Shown one piece after another: positions 1-10,829 of a stretch of 20,842 nt of DNA; the stretch's first letter is position 1, and every line of letters starts with the position of its first letter. Source of the DNA: Phallusia fumigata (taxonomy: Eukaryota; Chordata; Ascidiacea; Phlebobranchia; Ascidiidae); the NCBI GenBank assembly GCA_008931825.1, contig QXVZ01002238.1, forward strand, positions 1 through 20,842, in the 5' to 3' direction. A program made the translations under genes and the position numbers. A model generated the notes under the pieces. It made no database searches. It had not been told where the DNA came from and saw only the letters and a list, made by a program, of their open reading frames with translations.

Positions 1-72
1 ACTGTAAACGTCCTGGAATTGGTAACAAAACCGGGCCCGTTGCCCAAAAAGTCGACCCTGAATTAACGGAAG

Positions 73-80
73 TATAAAAG
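73..80 (+). promoter_or_regulatory. TATA-box-like motif
   Basis: The sequence is TATAAAAG, a strong match to the metazoan TATA consensus. Downstream spacing of GCAGT and TCAGT loosely resembles that after the TATA box of gene B, which may be chance. No clear first exon follows. The only downstream candidate is the small ORF at 425-541. Confidence 0.2.
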
Positions 81-424
81 CAGTAACTCAGTTGTACGCA
101 ATTTTATTAAACCTAACTTCAAATGTAACAACCCAAAGCTATCGCACTTTTGCTATTGACCGAAGCCTTTCTCTATAAGTTAAGAGCGTCGCACATTTAG
201 GCATCTAATTGCTAGTAAGTTGTGTTAGACGTACATGCCTCGCTTAAAGCAAACATGGGATATTCGTTGTTTACTTTGGCCACAGGTGCATGATGTACGA
301 AAATTCTCAAAAAGAAATAAGCAGAGTCTGGATACATTTTATCAAAAATATACTGGCCCAAACAATTCCTAAAGGCGACAGCTATATTCATTTACGTTAT
401 CTACAATTAGTAGGTCCCTCCCAT

Positions 425-541
425 ATGCATCTTATTTTATCTTTACTTTTTCTCACTTACGGGCATAAATACATCAGTGCACAGTGCAAGCCTTATTGTA
501 TCAGTGATGATGGCTTCTGTTATTGCCTGAACGTTTATTGA
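425..541 (+). CDS. candidate small secreted Cys-rich peptide (38 aa)
   Basis: Starting at the internal ATG at 425, this frame encodes 38 residues. A hydrophobic N-terminus (MHLILSLLFLTYG) ends near ISAQ, a plausible signal-peptidase site. It is followed by an 18-residue tail with four cysteines spaced C-x3-C-x6-C-x-C, ending LNVY. The frame is open further upstream to an ATG at 290, but the signal-like segment makes 425 the more interesting start. The TGA stop (539-541) overlaps an AATAAA signal at 541-546, an arrangement also seen at the stop of gene B. I do not recognise a family. It may be a chance ORF or the last exon of a longer gene. Confidence 0.22.
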   Translation: MHLILSLLFLTYGHKYISAQCKPYCISDDGFCYCLNVY

Positions 542-546
542 ATAAA
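541..546 (+). terminator. AATAAA polyadenylation signal overlapping a stop codon
   Basis: Canonical AATAAA whose first A is the last base of the TGA ending the 38-residue ORF. It supports that ORF only weakly, because AATAAA is common in AT-rich DNA. Confidence 0.25.
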
Positions 547-1924
547 GCAGGTCCAACTTAAAAACTATTTGGGCCAGTATATGTTTGATACGAGTTTTAA
601 ACAGATGCGTGCTTTAGTGTTCCAAAGACACATTGTGGTTCGCCAGTCTTGAGCAACCATGCAAATCCTTTGCTACTAAACGTATATACCGGCCTACGTT
701 TCTTGTCTCACCGGTTCATGGCTCGGATTTTTCAAGTGATCTAAACAAGCAGCAAAATTGTTTTTTTTTCAACTTTTGCGCTTGCCCCGCTAACCTTTAA
801 AGTTATTCTCGTCCTGTCATCGTCACGCACACATGGCGCGACATGTGGTGTCCTTTCCCATGACCTGGTGATATCTGAGAATTATAGTTACTTGCGAAAC
901 AAGCGTTCGGGAAAATACAAACAATCAACTGCGTTGTCTGTCAATTTTCCCACTGGTGACGTATGTCGATGGTTTTTGCACACGTAACCGAATTACGCAA
1001 ACCAAGTCAATTGTGGAAAAACGTAAAGTTTAGGAGATTTACCACTGATGACCTACAAAGATTCAGCTGAGCGATTGACAGAGCGGACCTGCAAAGTTTA
1101 AAAACGAAATAAGCCTACGATTATTTCGTCCAAATTTTCGAATCAATCGATTTTTTTTCTACAAATTAAAAATAACCTTTGCAACATCTATAACGCCTTC
1201 TCCTTTTTCGCGTTATTTTTCTGTTTTAAACTCAACGGAAGGCCTATTTCTGTTTCGCCAATACTTGGGGGGTTAATCCTTAAAAGTGATTTCTATGTGA
1301 CTGACAACTCATACAATATTTGAAGCTATTATAAGTAGTAGGTAAAAGTAAACTTTACATCTAAGTAGTTTGTGCAGCCAATAAGGTGGCCTAGACGTAC
1401 TCACGGCAACTGAGAAATGCCTTTTTACACGTCTGAGAACCAAAGCTTGGTCTCCAAAATGACATATATTCTTTAAAGTACAGCGGTGGCCACCTGGTTT
1501 GTGTCACCTTTCAGCAGGCATGTCAAACTCAGTTTGGTTTTGTGGGCAAATCTGAATCACATGGTCTTATGTGCGCCGGACAGTGTTTTACAATAACTCA
1601 ACAATTCCGTCGCAAATGAATATTTTTACATAACGCAGTTTTTCAACCAAATACAACTAAGTATATATTAACGAGTTTTTGCAAAAGTCGTAATTTGTCA
1701 CAAGATCCTTACGACCAATAGGTTCAAGGGACCAAAACTTGCAGGTGGAGGATTGATGAATATTGTAAGACGGGGCCTTTGCAACTTTTGTAAACAATTA
1801 ACAACATATTGATTGTTTGTTTCATTTTATTCTCGGGGCGCGGAACAACGCTTAAATGCGTTATGCTTCCAATAAATCCACCGTCGAGCAATCTGCCTTG
1901 TTGCAATTACGTTAAATCATTTTT

Positions 1925-2050
1925 TGTTGATGACTTCAAGTTGGGTCAACCCATCGGGTTTCACAGGGTTTATTGCTTAAGTTTCTTGCTCAAGGAAACA
2001 AAAGCGACCGGGACAGGATTATAATCGACAACCTTGCGAGCACAAGCAGT
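1925..2050 (-). repeat. degenerate tRNA-SINE-like repeat, copy 1
   Basis: The + strand of this block matches the better copy at 15306-15456. Both share GTTG-TGACTT, then a GGTCAACCCATCGG or GATCAACCCATCGG block, then CTTAAGTTTCTTGCT, then ACAGGATTA and ACAACCT, in the same order. In the second copy the minus strand has a tRNA-like head with box A and box B motifs. Here the head is decayed: the box B region reads GGATTATAATC on the + strand. It is most simply an old interspersed SINE insertion upstream of gene A. Confidence 0.55.
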
Positions 2051-2519
2051 CGCGCAAAAACACAGCTCAAACAATATGTGGTTTTGGATCGTTATTTGAT
2101 GACATTTCATCATCGGGTAAAATGCAACAATATGATCAAATCATCCCAAAATCTTTCGATTTTGTGACATGTCGAGTTTCTTCAAGCGGTGACCGCCTGT
2201 ATCAGTTACTCGTTAACTTGAGTCTTAAAAAATACACGCTTTGCCAAAATTGGCAAACTCTACAAACGCCCAACCAACGATGCTGCAAAAAACATGTCGC
2301 AGTTTAAACACACGATAAAGAATGACAAAAATATCGCTTGACGTTGAGCTGCGGTTGGACCAAGTACGCTCAGCAACAGTTGGTAAGTATCTCAGGCACG
2401 CCAGTATATACTTCATGTACAACACCAAGTCAGCATTGTATTGCGTCATGACTGAATGGGTTTTAATATCGGTGACTCGGGCCAGAGCTTCCATACATCA
2501 CATTTACGAGTTTTCATCG

Positions 2520-4764
2520 ATGAAGATATTTTTCGCAGATTGCGATTTTTTGGCGTTTGGATCGGCCAAAAGACTTTTTCACAAGTAAGTGTTTTAATTT
2601 GTGATTAACAACTGATGTTCACTAAAGATATATACTGCATATTATGTGACATATTTTATAAGCCAGTTAGAAGTAGCACCTAAATAGACAACAAGGAATT
2701 TTCTTCAAAGTGATCAGGTCTTGAGAGTGTATCCCATCGCGATGACCAGAGGGATCTGCTACAAAAATTGCCCGATACTTTTCCGCTAAAATGCCACTTT
2801 TCAGACAAATTGTGTTCTAAGTTAACATTTTTGGTTAGTTTGAAAACGGGCAAACAAGAGTATTATCTTTAACTGAATATTTAAACCAGTTAAGGGATTG
2901 ATTTCTGGACCGACCCTATAGAGGTAATGGACCAGTCGATATTAATGTTCTTCGTTCCTCCGTCGGACCTGTCAAAGTGTATTTAAACCGTCACAGGTAC
3001 ATATTCCTTTACCTTTGGTGTTAAAATTCGTACAAAATGTGCCAGGTTAAGTTTACAGGAAGGTAAAAATATCTACTGTTACGTTCGCTGAGTTACTGGA
3101 TTAAATATCAGTCGCTAATAAAACACTCGCTTGGTTCACCAAGCGAAATAAACTCAACCCAAGCCATGGTCTTAAAAAAGTTGCAATATAAGGTTGTTAA
3201 AAGACCACGCTGAGCTGACGATTTAGGGTCGCTTGGCAAGTTTAATTCAATTAAATTCCTGTTCAAAGTAAAGTTTATTTTAATTATAGCGAATACATAT
3301 TCTAACCAAACCATATAAAATCACTTCAAAAAGTGCTTAATGCACAATAAAGCTAAATCAAAATACTTCAGCATCAACAACGAAGTTTTCGTAGAAGATT
3401 TGCGTAAGAACATCGATTAAGAGAGATCACCATGACCAGAACGAATGAGTTTTGCAACCTTCAACTACACTGGTACGACAAGTAAAATACCTTGGCCATG
3501 GCCTGTAGCTCACTAATGGTTTATCCACGCATCTTGGTGCCACTGTGACTTTATAGTTAACAAGGTTGACCGTCCAGATTTTACAAGCACCGAGCAAAAA
3601 AATGCCTTGTGTCTCAACATGACCAAATGCCTGAGATTAAAGATAAATGCGCTTAAGCCACGTCCAGTTTTGAAGCACTTCAGACACGCGCGTGTGCATG
3701 CCAATTGGCCAAGAGACCTGGGTTTCACATCAAAATATTGTAGATTTTCAAAATCCTTTCGGTATAAAACTTGCCAAGGGTTCACATTCATTAACCCCGC
3801 CCGGGGCACAATGCTAAACAACGCCTTATGATTGATAAAAGTAAACTACGCAATAGAAGAACGGGGGGCCATAAATATTACAAATTCTAGTACCTTAGTC
3901 GCATTTTTTCTAAATGTATTTAGATCAACAAATGGATAGATGATATCACGTCAGAGTACAGTGACGTTGCTACCAAATTACTCGTTGGGACATCGTTCGG
4001 GGAAGACCGATTTTCGCTATTAAGGTAAGTCCAGTAATAGTAGTAATTGAATTTATTTTGTAAGGCAAATTAGAAATTTGTAAGGTATGTTAAACGTTTT
4101 GAAGCCGTCTTTATAAAGCCTGTAAATGGAATTTAAATGTGTTAATGGTTAAACCAATTGTCCTTTTAAAAACTCTGTTAATATCGTGCCTGTATATTTT
4201 GTTTTTGTGTAGCTTAGTAGCTATATGGTACTAAAATCGAAACATTTTTGCCACAATATAATTGTTTTGCTGCCAAATTTAATTTCATGTTCTTCATGTT
4301 GGTTTAAATACAATAAATATTCACAAGGAGTTTTGTTTTCAGATTAGTACCAGAATATCAAATGATGCATTTGTTATTAATTACGGAATTCGCGGTTGGG
4401 AATGACTCATCCCCGCTTCTTGTATACACGTAGTGACGTAGCCCATTCCGTAAGTGATGCCTTTGGGACAACAACTGCACCTATAACGAACGAGTATGGA
4501 GAAAAACACTCGAGACAAAAGTAAAATAAGGCGGTTGGGCCAAATACCGAAGATTCAGTTTGAGATTCGCGAAAAGACGACCTATTTGTATTTGCAACTT
4601 TGTGTTTGCGTCTGTCGTGTTATTTTTTGCTTGCAGTAAATTGGACAAAGTTTGTTCAAATGCTTTGTTTTGTTATTAGTATATTACTGTGTCTCTTGTA
4701 TAATATCGCTATCTACGTGATTCCAATCTCCAATCCCGATGGTTACGAGTACACCTGAAGTAAA
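2520..4764 (+). pseudogene. gene A: decayed M14 carboxypeptidase, exons 1-7 only
   Basis: Seven exons align in order with genes B and C: 2520-2584 (signal peptide, MKIFF...KRLFH), 2711-2785, 2895-2996, 3372-3472, 3924-4024, 4343-4449 and about 4637-4764. Damage is spread throughout. Exon 2 is 1 nt short and its donor is CT instead of GT. Exon 3 has a 2-nt insertion. Exon 4 has in-frame TAA (3418-3420) and TGA (3433-3435) plus a 20-nt deletion before its donor. Exon 5 is 1 nt short. In exon 6 the zinc-ligand histidine of the HxxE motif is CGC (Arg, 4391-4393) and the next Trp is TGA (4403-4405). Exon 7 keeps the NPDGY motif but then has TGA at 4756-4758. Exons 8-13 (Arg127, NRNW, His196 and Glu270 regions) were not found before gene B. 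It cannot make an enzyme. Intron sequence just after exon 4 matches gene C, not B. Confidence 0.9.
3127..3146. repeat. short near-perfect palindrome
   Basis: Two 9-base arms (TCGCTTGGT and ACCAAGCGA) are separated by TC, inside intron 3 of pseudogene A. No function is evident. It could form a small hairpin. Confidence 0.5.
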
Positions 4765-6269
4765 GTAAGTTTCCAAGGGTTTTTAGTCTTTAACAGTTAA
4801 ACCATCTTACAACGTTTCGGCTTGTATGATAAACATTGGCATTCAAATATCTTTTGTTAAAGACGTATCGTACGCCACCATCAAGTTTTGTAATCCCGAA
4901 TTCGACACAACTTGTCATTTATCCCTTGTATGTAGTGTATCAAGCCAACTCGTTTTTGCTATCGTGTTTGTCTGCAGTGCAAACATTCAAAAAAATACCG
5001 TTACACCACAAACATGAAATGGGGCGACACCAGGTGGTGGAAATTTAATATTGATTCGGATTCTTGAACAAATAGTTCTGTGCCGCAAAAAATTGTCAGA
5101 ACCAGGAACTCTGAGAAAAAAACAGGACCATTCACACGTGCAGAAAGTATTGAAAAGTGAAAACAAAAATTGAGGATTGTACTTAAAACCTCAACAAATT
5201 CCCATTAGTGATGGTTAAATGTTAAATAAACCAGTACTGAATATACCTAAACACTTTTTTAAATGGTGCTTGATTATTGCTTTCGGGACCAGGAACAATT
5301 TGTTGAATCCCCATTTTTTCGCACCATCAAAATCAATGTTTCAAATATTTTCAGGGTATTTATGGCCTGGGATGCATTGAAATTTATAGGGTTGAATTTT
5401 AAATCGGCAATAAGGTTCAAACATAAATATGTTTTGTTCCGGCAGTGAAAATATAATTTAAGTTATTGGTTCTTAAAATTTTTGCAATTATTCTTATTAC
5501 AGTCTCTTTGCAGTTTTTTCGGCGACTCGCGGTCCACTTAAAATTACACGAAATAACTTGATTCAATTACAATTCAGCAATGCTTAGTGTGTGTCACAAT
5601 CGCGTTTATGTTACTTGTGATAAGCAGCATTGCGCGGTGGTGTCACAAAGGGCCTAGTCAACGTACATTAAGCATATTTTAGCAAACCAACCTTAAATCG
5701 CCAGATGGAAACCACTTTGAGAAGCACTGCTTTAACCAAGGCAAATTGTTGACGCATTTCAACATTTTAGTCTATAGTAGGTTTTCTAATTACTTTTAAG
5801 TTATGGTTCAACTAGATAAACCGATTGTAACATATTTAACAAGCGGCAAAATGCTGATTCGGCCAAAAAATCAAATCCTTCCAAATTACAATGACTTTTG
5901 TTCAAAAATTGTTTTTTCTATTCTAGTTATTTAGAAAGCTGATTCAAACTATTTAGTTCCAGAATATGTAATTGTTGTATATTGTGCTTCAGAATATATA
6001 CATGGCTGCGTGTCGGTACAGTTATACCAGCCATATACTTTCAACTTATTATAAGTATGCTATTTACCTGGCCGAACAGAGTGAACAGCGACATGTGAAA
6101 AAACACAGGTCATTTACCGGAAGTTGACGCATGTGGAAATAAAAATAGCTATAGCGGATACCTGATGGCCGCCAGTCCGCACAAGCAGTTGGCAATGTTC
6201 CCATATCTTTGTTGGCCAGTCTCTCCAAAATAGCCCGTCAGCAAACAGCTTCGTCAGGCCAGAACGTAA
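4765..6269. other. spacer between pseudogene A and gene B
   Basis: No intact exon is seen. Exons 8-13 of gene A should lie here if they survived, and none is convincingly detectable. A stretch near 5017-5035 weakly resembles the start of exon 8 (MWRKT) but cannot be told from chance. A short block at 4873-4908 containing GTAATCCCGAATT resembles 19284-19318 and is probably an interspersed repeat fragment. The last 200 bases are the likely upstream regulatory region of gene B. Confidence 0.5.
6116..6124 (+). promoter_or_regulatory. ETS-type site upstream of gene B
   Basis: ACCGGAAGT matches the ETS-family consensus about 150 bp upstream of the gene B TATA box. The position fits a proximal promoter element. 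Single sites of this kind also occur by chance. Confidence 0.25.
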
Positions 6270-6270
6270 A

Positions 6271-6276
6271 TATAAG
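6271..6276 (+). promoter_or_regulatory. TATA box of gene B
   Basis: TATAAG, in the context AAATATAAGCGG, lies 55 bases upstream of the gene B start codon. Normal TATA spacing would start transcription near 6300 and give a 5' leader of about 25 bases. Gene A has a decayed counterpart (TTAATATCGG) at the same distance from its ATG, which supports the assignment. Confidence 0.5.
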
Positions 6277-6325
6277 CGGCAGTTGTGTCAGTGGTATTGC
6301 CATTTGTTAACAAGTGTTTTCAAAC

Positions 6326-9300
6326 ATGAAGGTCTTATATGTACTTTGCGCTGTATTGGCGCTTGGCGGAGCCAACAGACTTTTTCACAAGTGAGTATCT
6401 ATTTTTTGTATTTTGGTAATTTTTACAATTCTAAAGTTTTTGTGTAACGGTGCGTACTAATAGTTTTCCTTTCACAGTGATCAAGTCCTCAGAACTTTTC
6501 CTGCGGACGAGCAGCAGAAGGCTCTATTGGAAAAAATGCCGGAAAGATTCCCGGTAAAAAAGATGATAATAGCAATAACTGTTAACCATTGAAAATGTTG
6601 AATGTGTTGGGATTTTTTAGATGATTGATTTCTGGACAAGCCCAAGAGGAATGGGACCAGTCGATATCCACGTCCCTCGTGCACACGTTGGCGCCGTCAA
6701 AGTGTTTTTGACCCGCAACAGGTGAGGCAAAACCTTTCACATTAGAACAAACGATTTTTTTTCTGCATTAGCCATTTGAATATGATCATGTTTTCCCCAC
6801 CCTTCAATGATGTACTCTTTCGTAACAATCACATTCAAACGCCAGAGTACCTACACCTTGACAAATCGCTGAAAGTAACCTTTTGTTTTAACCATTCCCA
6901 GGATCAACAACGAAGTTTTCGTTGAAGATTTGCAGAAGAACATCGATCAAGAAAGATCACCGAGGCCAGATCAGATGGATTTGGCAACCTTCGACTACAA
7001 CGTTTACCACACTTTTGATGAGGTGAGACAAACGCTTTGCGACAGAATTGCTTTCACTTTGGTACGCTGCACAAAAAGCGCTCGACACTGTCGTAGAATT
7101 CGATGGGTTAAAACAAAATCACTATCTTTCAAAAACAAAAATCAATTGAAAAATGATCTATTTTGTAATTTGAAAATATTTTAGATTCAACAATGGATCG
7201 ACGATATCACAGCCTCATCAAGTCTTGCCACCAAAATGTCGGTTGGAGGATCCTACGAAGGAAGACAATTTTCAGCCGTCAAGGTCAAGACTAATTTTAC
7301 GGCGGTTTGGCTAAATGAAGTCACATATCGATAAGGAATTATTAGAAAACAATGTTTAACGCATACACATACGTACTGTGTAAAACTTGAAACCGATTTT
7401 TCTACACTGCTTTTTGAATATATTTACATGATTTTAAACAAAATTTGCGAAATTTGCGAAACTAGGAGAATTTTAATTTACTAAGGCGTGAAAAAGGGCG
7501 CTGATCACAATTCTTCGAACAGATTTGCACTACTGTATGTACACCTTTACCGTGTTTCGCATAGTGATAAACACAACAATCATTTATTTTATGTTTAAGG
7601 ACATCTGCAAGGCTGGCAGCGAATGTATTAGCTAAGGAAATTTAAGTGCTAACGTTTTAAATGATAACGAAAAGTGTTTTCAATAATAATAATTTGAACC
7701 AACGTAAAAATGACAAAAAATTCTTGGCGTGAAAAGTAATTAAAATTACAACTACGATTTGCAGCTCAGCACGGGAGGATCAAACAAAGCTGCTTTTGTG
7801 ATCAACTGCGGAATTCACGCCAGAGAATGGGTTAGCCCGGCTGCTTGCATGTACGCAGTCAAATACGTAAGTGCATCATTAAACGTTTCATTAAAGGTAC
7901 CTAAAAACAATCTGACAGAATGAAAATGGCCATATCTGACGAGTTTTGAGAGTGATATGAAAACTTGTTCCTCTCCGCAATTGTCACATAGTTTAATTGT
8001 TAAAAAGCAACGAATAACATAAGTAAATAAAATTGGTACAAACCTAATTGTACCCGGTATTTCGGGCGCTTAAACATCTTACAAAAAAGTTTTTCACGTA
8101 TTGATTTTAGTTTGTTGACTCCACTGCTGGAAGCCAGGAAAGATCCATTCTAAATTCTATCGACGTCTACGTCATCCCTTCATCAAACCCAGATGGCTAC
8201 GTCTACACTTGGACTAGCGTAAGTCGCGGCTGTTAAAACAGAAAATTTCTATAGAGCAACAAGAAGAATGTCGGAAAGCTATGGTGCACTATACAATAAA
8301 AAGGCTAGGGACTAAATAAAAAGTGCACAGAAAAAAGCTTTTACTTAAAGCCGAAATTGATTATACTGGGCAGAGTTTCCTCTTTACAGATTGTCACACG
8401 TATTGCCTTATTCCTTAAGACCGCTTTTAAATGTTTTAACCGGCCCACATCAGCCAACCATGACGTTACCGGATCCCACCAGAAATGGATCAAAAAACGT
8501 TTCGAACTGTTAAAAAAAGTCAATTTCGTCTGCAGAAATGGTTTCAACATTTTTGCGCAGAGTTTAACAAAAAATTAAGGCTCACAAAATTTCGGTTGGG
8601 TAGCCTGTCACCAAAACCTCGTTTTGTTTATGCAAGTGGCGTCTAAAATAAACAGCGCCTATTTATTTCTTAAACTTTAAAGCCATATCGCCAATGGTAA
8701 TTCAATTTCACAGCAGTACACCTGAAAATCCCTACCCCAGGTGAAATACACTTAAATACTTGCCTTGCCAACACACGTACTAAACAGTTATGTCCTGTCG
8801 CAGGATCGTATGTGGCGAAAAACCAGATCGAACAACAACAAGCGCTGTCTTGGTGTCGACCCCAACAGGAACTGGGATGTCAATTGGAGTGGTATGTGTT
8901 CGCCTTTGCGGGGCATTTGCAACAAGTGACATGGCTCCACAAATATTTGCTCTTGTTGTTTAGGTGAGGGAGCAAGCTCTTCGTCCTGTAATGATGCCTA
9001 CTACGGCCCAAGCGTGTTCTCTGAGGTGAGAATAACTGCAAAATTGATTTTGACATTTGTTAGGAATAGTAAATCGCTGGTTTCAGGGCCATACACTTTG
9101 TAAAAGGCAGTGACTTAAACATCGCCTGTTGTTTAAGTTTGCCTACAAATCGTAGATATGTCAGCCGGCTTAGAGCATTGTCAGTTATCTGAAGTTATCT
9201 AAGACCTTGCACCTTACTGCAACAAAAAATCGGTATGTCTAGAACTCTCAACTCTTTACAGTTATTTGAAAATCACAATATAACCAACCAAGTGTCATCG

Positions 9301-10818
9301 ACAAAAATTTGGGAAATGTGAGTTTTGGAAATGTGATAGGTCACTTGACAATTCCGTTTTGGCACAACACGGAAAAACATGAATCAAGAACAATGAAAGG
9401 CTGCATCACCGCGGTCTGAATTTCGGACCTGTCAAATGCTGTCGATTTTCTGGAGAAATCTATCACTGCACTCGCTCATACAAAAGATAAAAAACATAAG
9501 AAAAAAATGTTTTTACACTTTTAAAAGTAGTTGTTTTGATTCTTAATATATCTTATGTTCCGTTTCAGCACAGTAGACCCAACGCAACAATAACTAGAAT
9601 TTTAAATTAAATCTTTCTTTCAAATTCTTGCCAGGTCGAGGTTACGTCACAACGGGACTTTGTTGCAAGCATCCCCAACGTTCAGGGTTACATTGATGTC
9701 CACGCATACAGCCAGTACTGGATGTATCCTTACGGATACAAGCAGGGACCCCCTAGTTTCCCAGACAGTGCCACACTGGTAAGGATCATGCTTTGCTACA
9801 GCGTATGCTGCATAGGTTTGTTTGGCGTGCGATATAAGCCCTGTACTTTTGCAGAACACCATAGGGCAGAACAGTATCAATGCGATTCAGGCCGTACACG
9901 GCAAGACCTTCATTACCGGAGCTATCTCGGACGTGATCTGTGAGTACATTGTTCACTTTTGTATTTGCAGCAATAACTTTTTCCAAACAACCCAGCAGCT
10001 AGAGCATTTCTTATACTTTTGCATTAATTCTAAACCATTGTGGTGCACGCACCAATAATCATGTATGGACATCATGCAGTCAATGCTTGCGCCACAGACA
10101 ACAGGCCAACATAATTTTTACATGTAGGCTATTTCGCAAGACATCAGATTTTACATTCAGTCGTTTTATTACAGACATCGCATCCGGAAGCACTGCCGAC
10201 TATTTCTACGAGAAGGCTGGCATAACATGTTCTTTCGCTGCTGAATTGAGAGACACCGGTCTTTACGGATTTAACCTCCCCGAATGGTACGTTTGCCACT
10301 GAAACTTGGAAAACGTTGGAATTTCCGCGTCAAAAATAATTTAGGAATTTTGTAAATAACGGAATTAGAATATTGCTTCCGGGTCGGGATATCGTGGGCA
10401 GGATAATGTTTTAGATAAGACTGATTCTAAACCAACCCGCAAACTATCTAATCGTTGGCATTGATTTAGTTTCAAGTACGAGTACAAATTGGTACAAAGT
10501 AAGGAAGGTCTTACCAATTAAGCTAAACACAAAATAGGGTCACATTTTTGTCCTGCTATACATTATGATCTATGAAAAACCACTTTTATAACCACAATTT
10601 CGATAACAACATCTGGTCTTTTAGCGTTTTAAAAAATGCTTTACTGTTTTGGCGATATCCGAAAGGTTGTCAGACTTTGGTTTGGTACCTATGATGAAGT
10701 TATATTCCACTAAATGTTACTTGTCTTTAATTTTAGGCAAATTCAGCCAGCAGCTGAGGAGACCTTCGCCGGATTGAAGGTTATTGCGCAAGCCGTCGCC
10801 GCTGGTACCTGTGCCTAA
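6326..10818 (+). CDS. gene B: M14A zinc carboxypeptidase preproenzyme, 13 exons, 414 aa
   Basis: Exons: 6326-6390, 6478-6553, 6621-6721, 6902-7022, 7185-7283, 7765-7866, 8111-8218, 8804-8891, 8964-9025, 9635-9778, 9855-9939, 10175-10286, 10737-10818. Together they give 1245 nt with no stop before TAA and GT-AG at every junction. The length matches secreted carboxypeptidases A/B, which remove C-terminal residues from peptides. Residues 1-16 are a signal peptide, and the prosegment runs to about Arg99/Arg102 (ERSPRP), a likely tryptic activation site. Zinc ligands are His172 and Glu175 (HAREW) and His297 (DVHAYSQ). Arg229, Asn245 and Arg246 (NRNW) and Tyr351 bind substrate. Tyr351 has a codon split by intron 11. 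Glu374 (AELRDTG) is the catalytic base. Cys169/Cys182 and Cys239/Cys262 are spaced for the known disulfides. The residue aligned with specificity position 255 is Ala358, not Asp, so A-type (hydrophobic) cleavage is inferred. It is the only complete member of the cluster. Confidence 0.95.
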
Positions 10819-10822
10819 TAAA
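10817..10822 (+). terminator. polyadenylation signal of gene B overlapping its stop
   Basis: AATAAA begins at the second base of the TAA stop (10816-10818). Cleavage 10-30 bases downstream would give a 3' UTR of only about 15-35 bases. I saw no other AATAAA close by. Confidence 0.6.
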
Positions 10823-10829
10823 CGAAACG

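Larger units (their letters stand above)
1..2519. other. 5' flank without a recognised conserved gene
   Basis: No conserved coding exon was recognised here on either strand. Reading frames are short and broken. What can be seen is a TATAAAAG motif at 73-80, a small candidate secreted peptide ORF at 425-541 and a degenerate tRNA-SINE-like repeat near 1925-2050, each listed separately. The last 60 bases before gene A resemble the 5' leader of gene B: both have CATTT followed by a GTTTTCA stretch just before ATGAAG. The end of this block is therefore probably the decayed promoter and leader of gene A. Confidence 0.5.

Noticed and set aside
1724..2588. Several overlapping 60-89 codon frames on both strands upstream of gene A
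   Set aside because: They overlap each other and an interspersed repeat and have no recognisable motif. Only the last 65 bases, exon 1 of pseudogene A, have homology support.
5017..5060. Possible exon 8 remnant of gene A (ATGGGGCGACACC compared with ATGTGGCGAAAAACC)
   Set aside because: The match is about 12 bases with mismatches and does not continue into the CLGVD or NRNW region, so it cannot be told from chance.
8341..8578. Pair of opposite-strand frames inside gene B intron 7
   Set aside because: They lie wholly within an intron, have no motif, and mirror each other as chance open frames often do.
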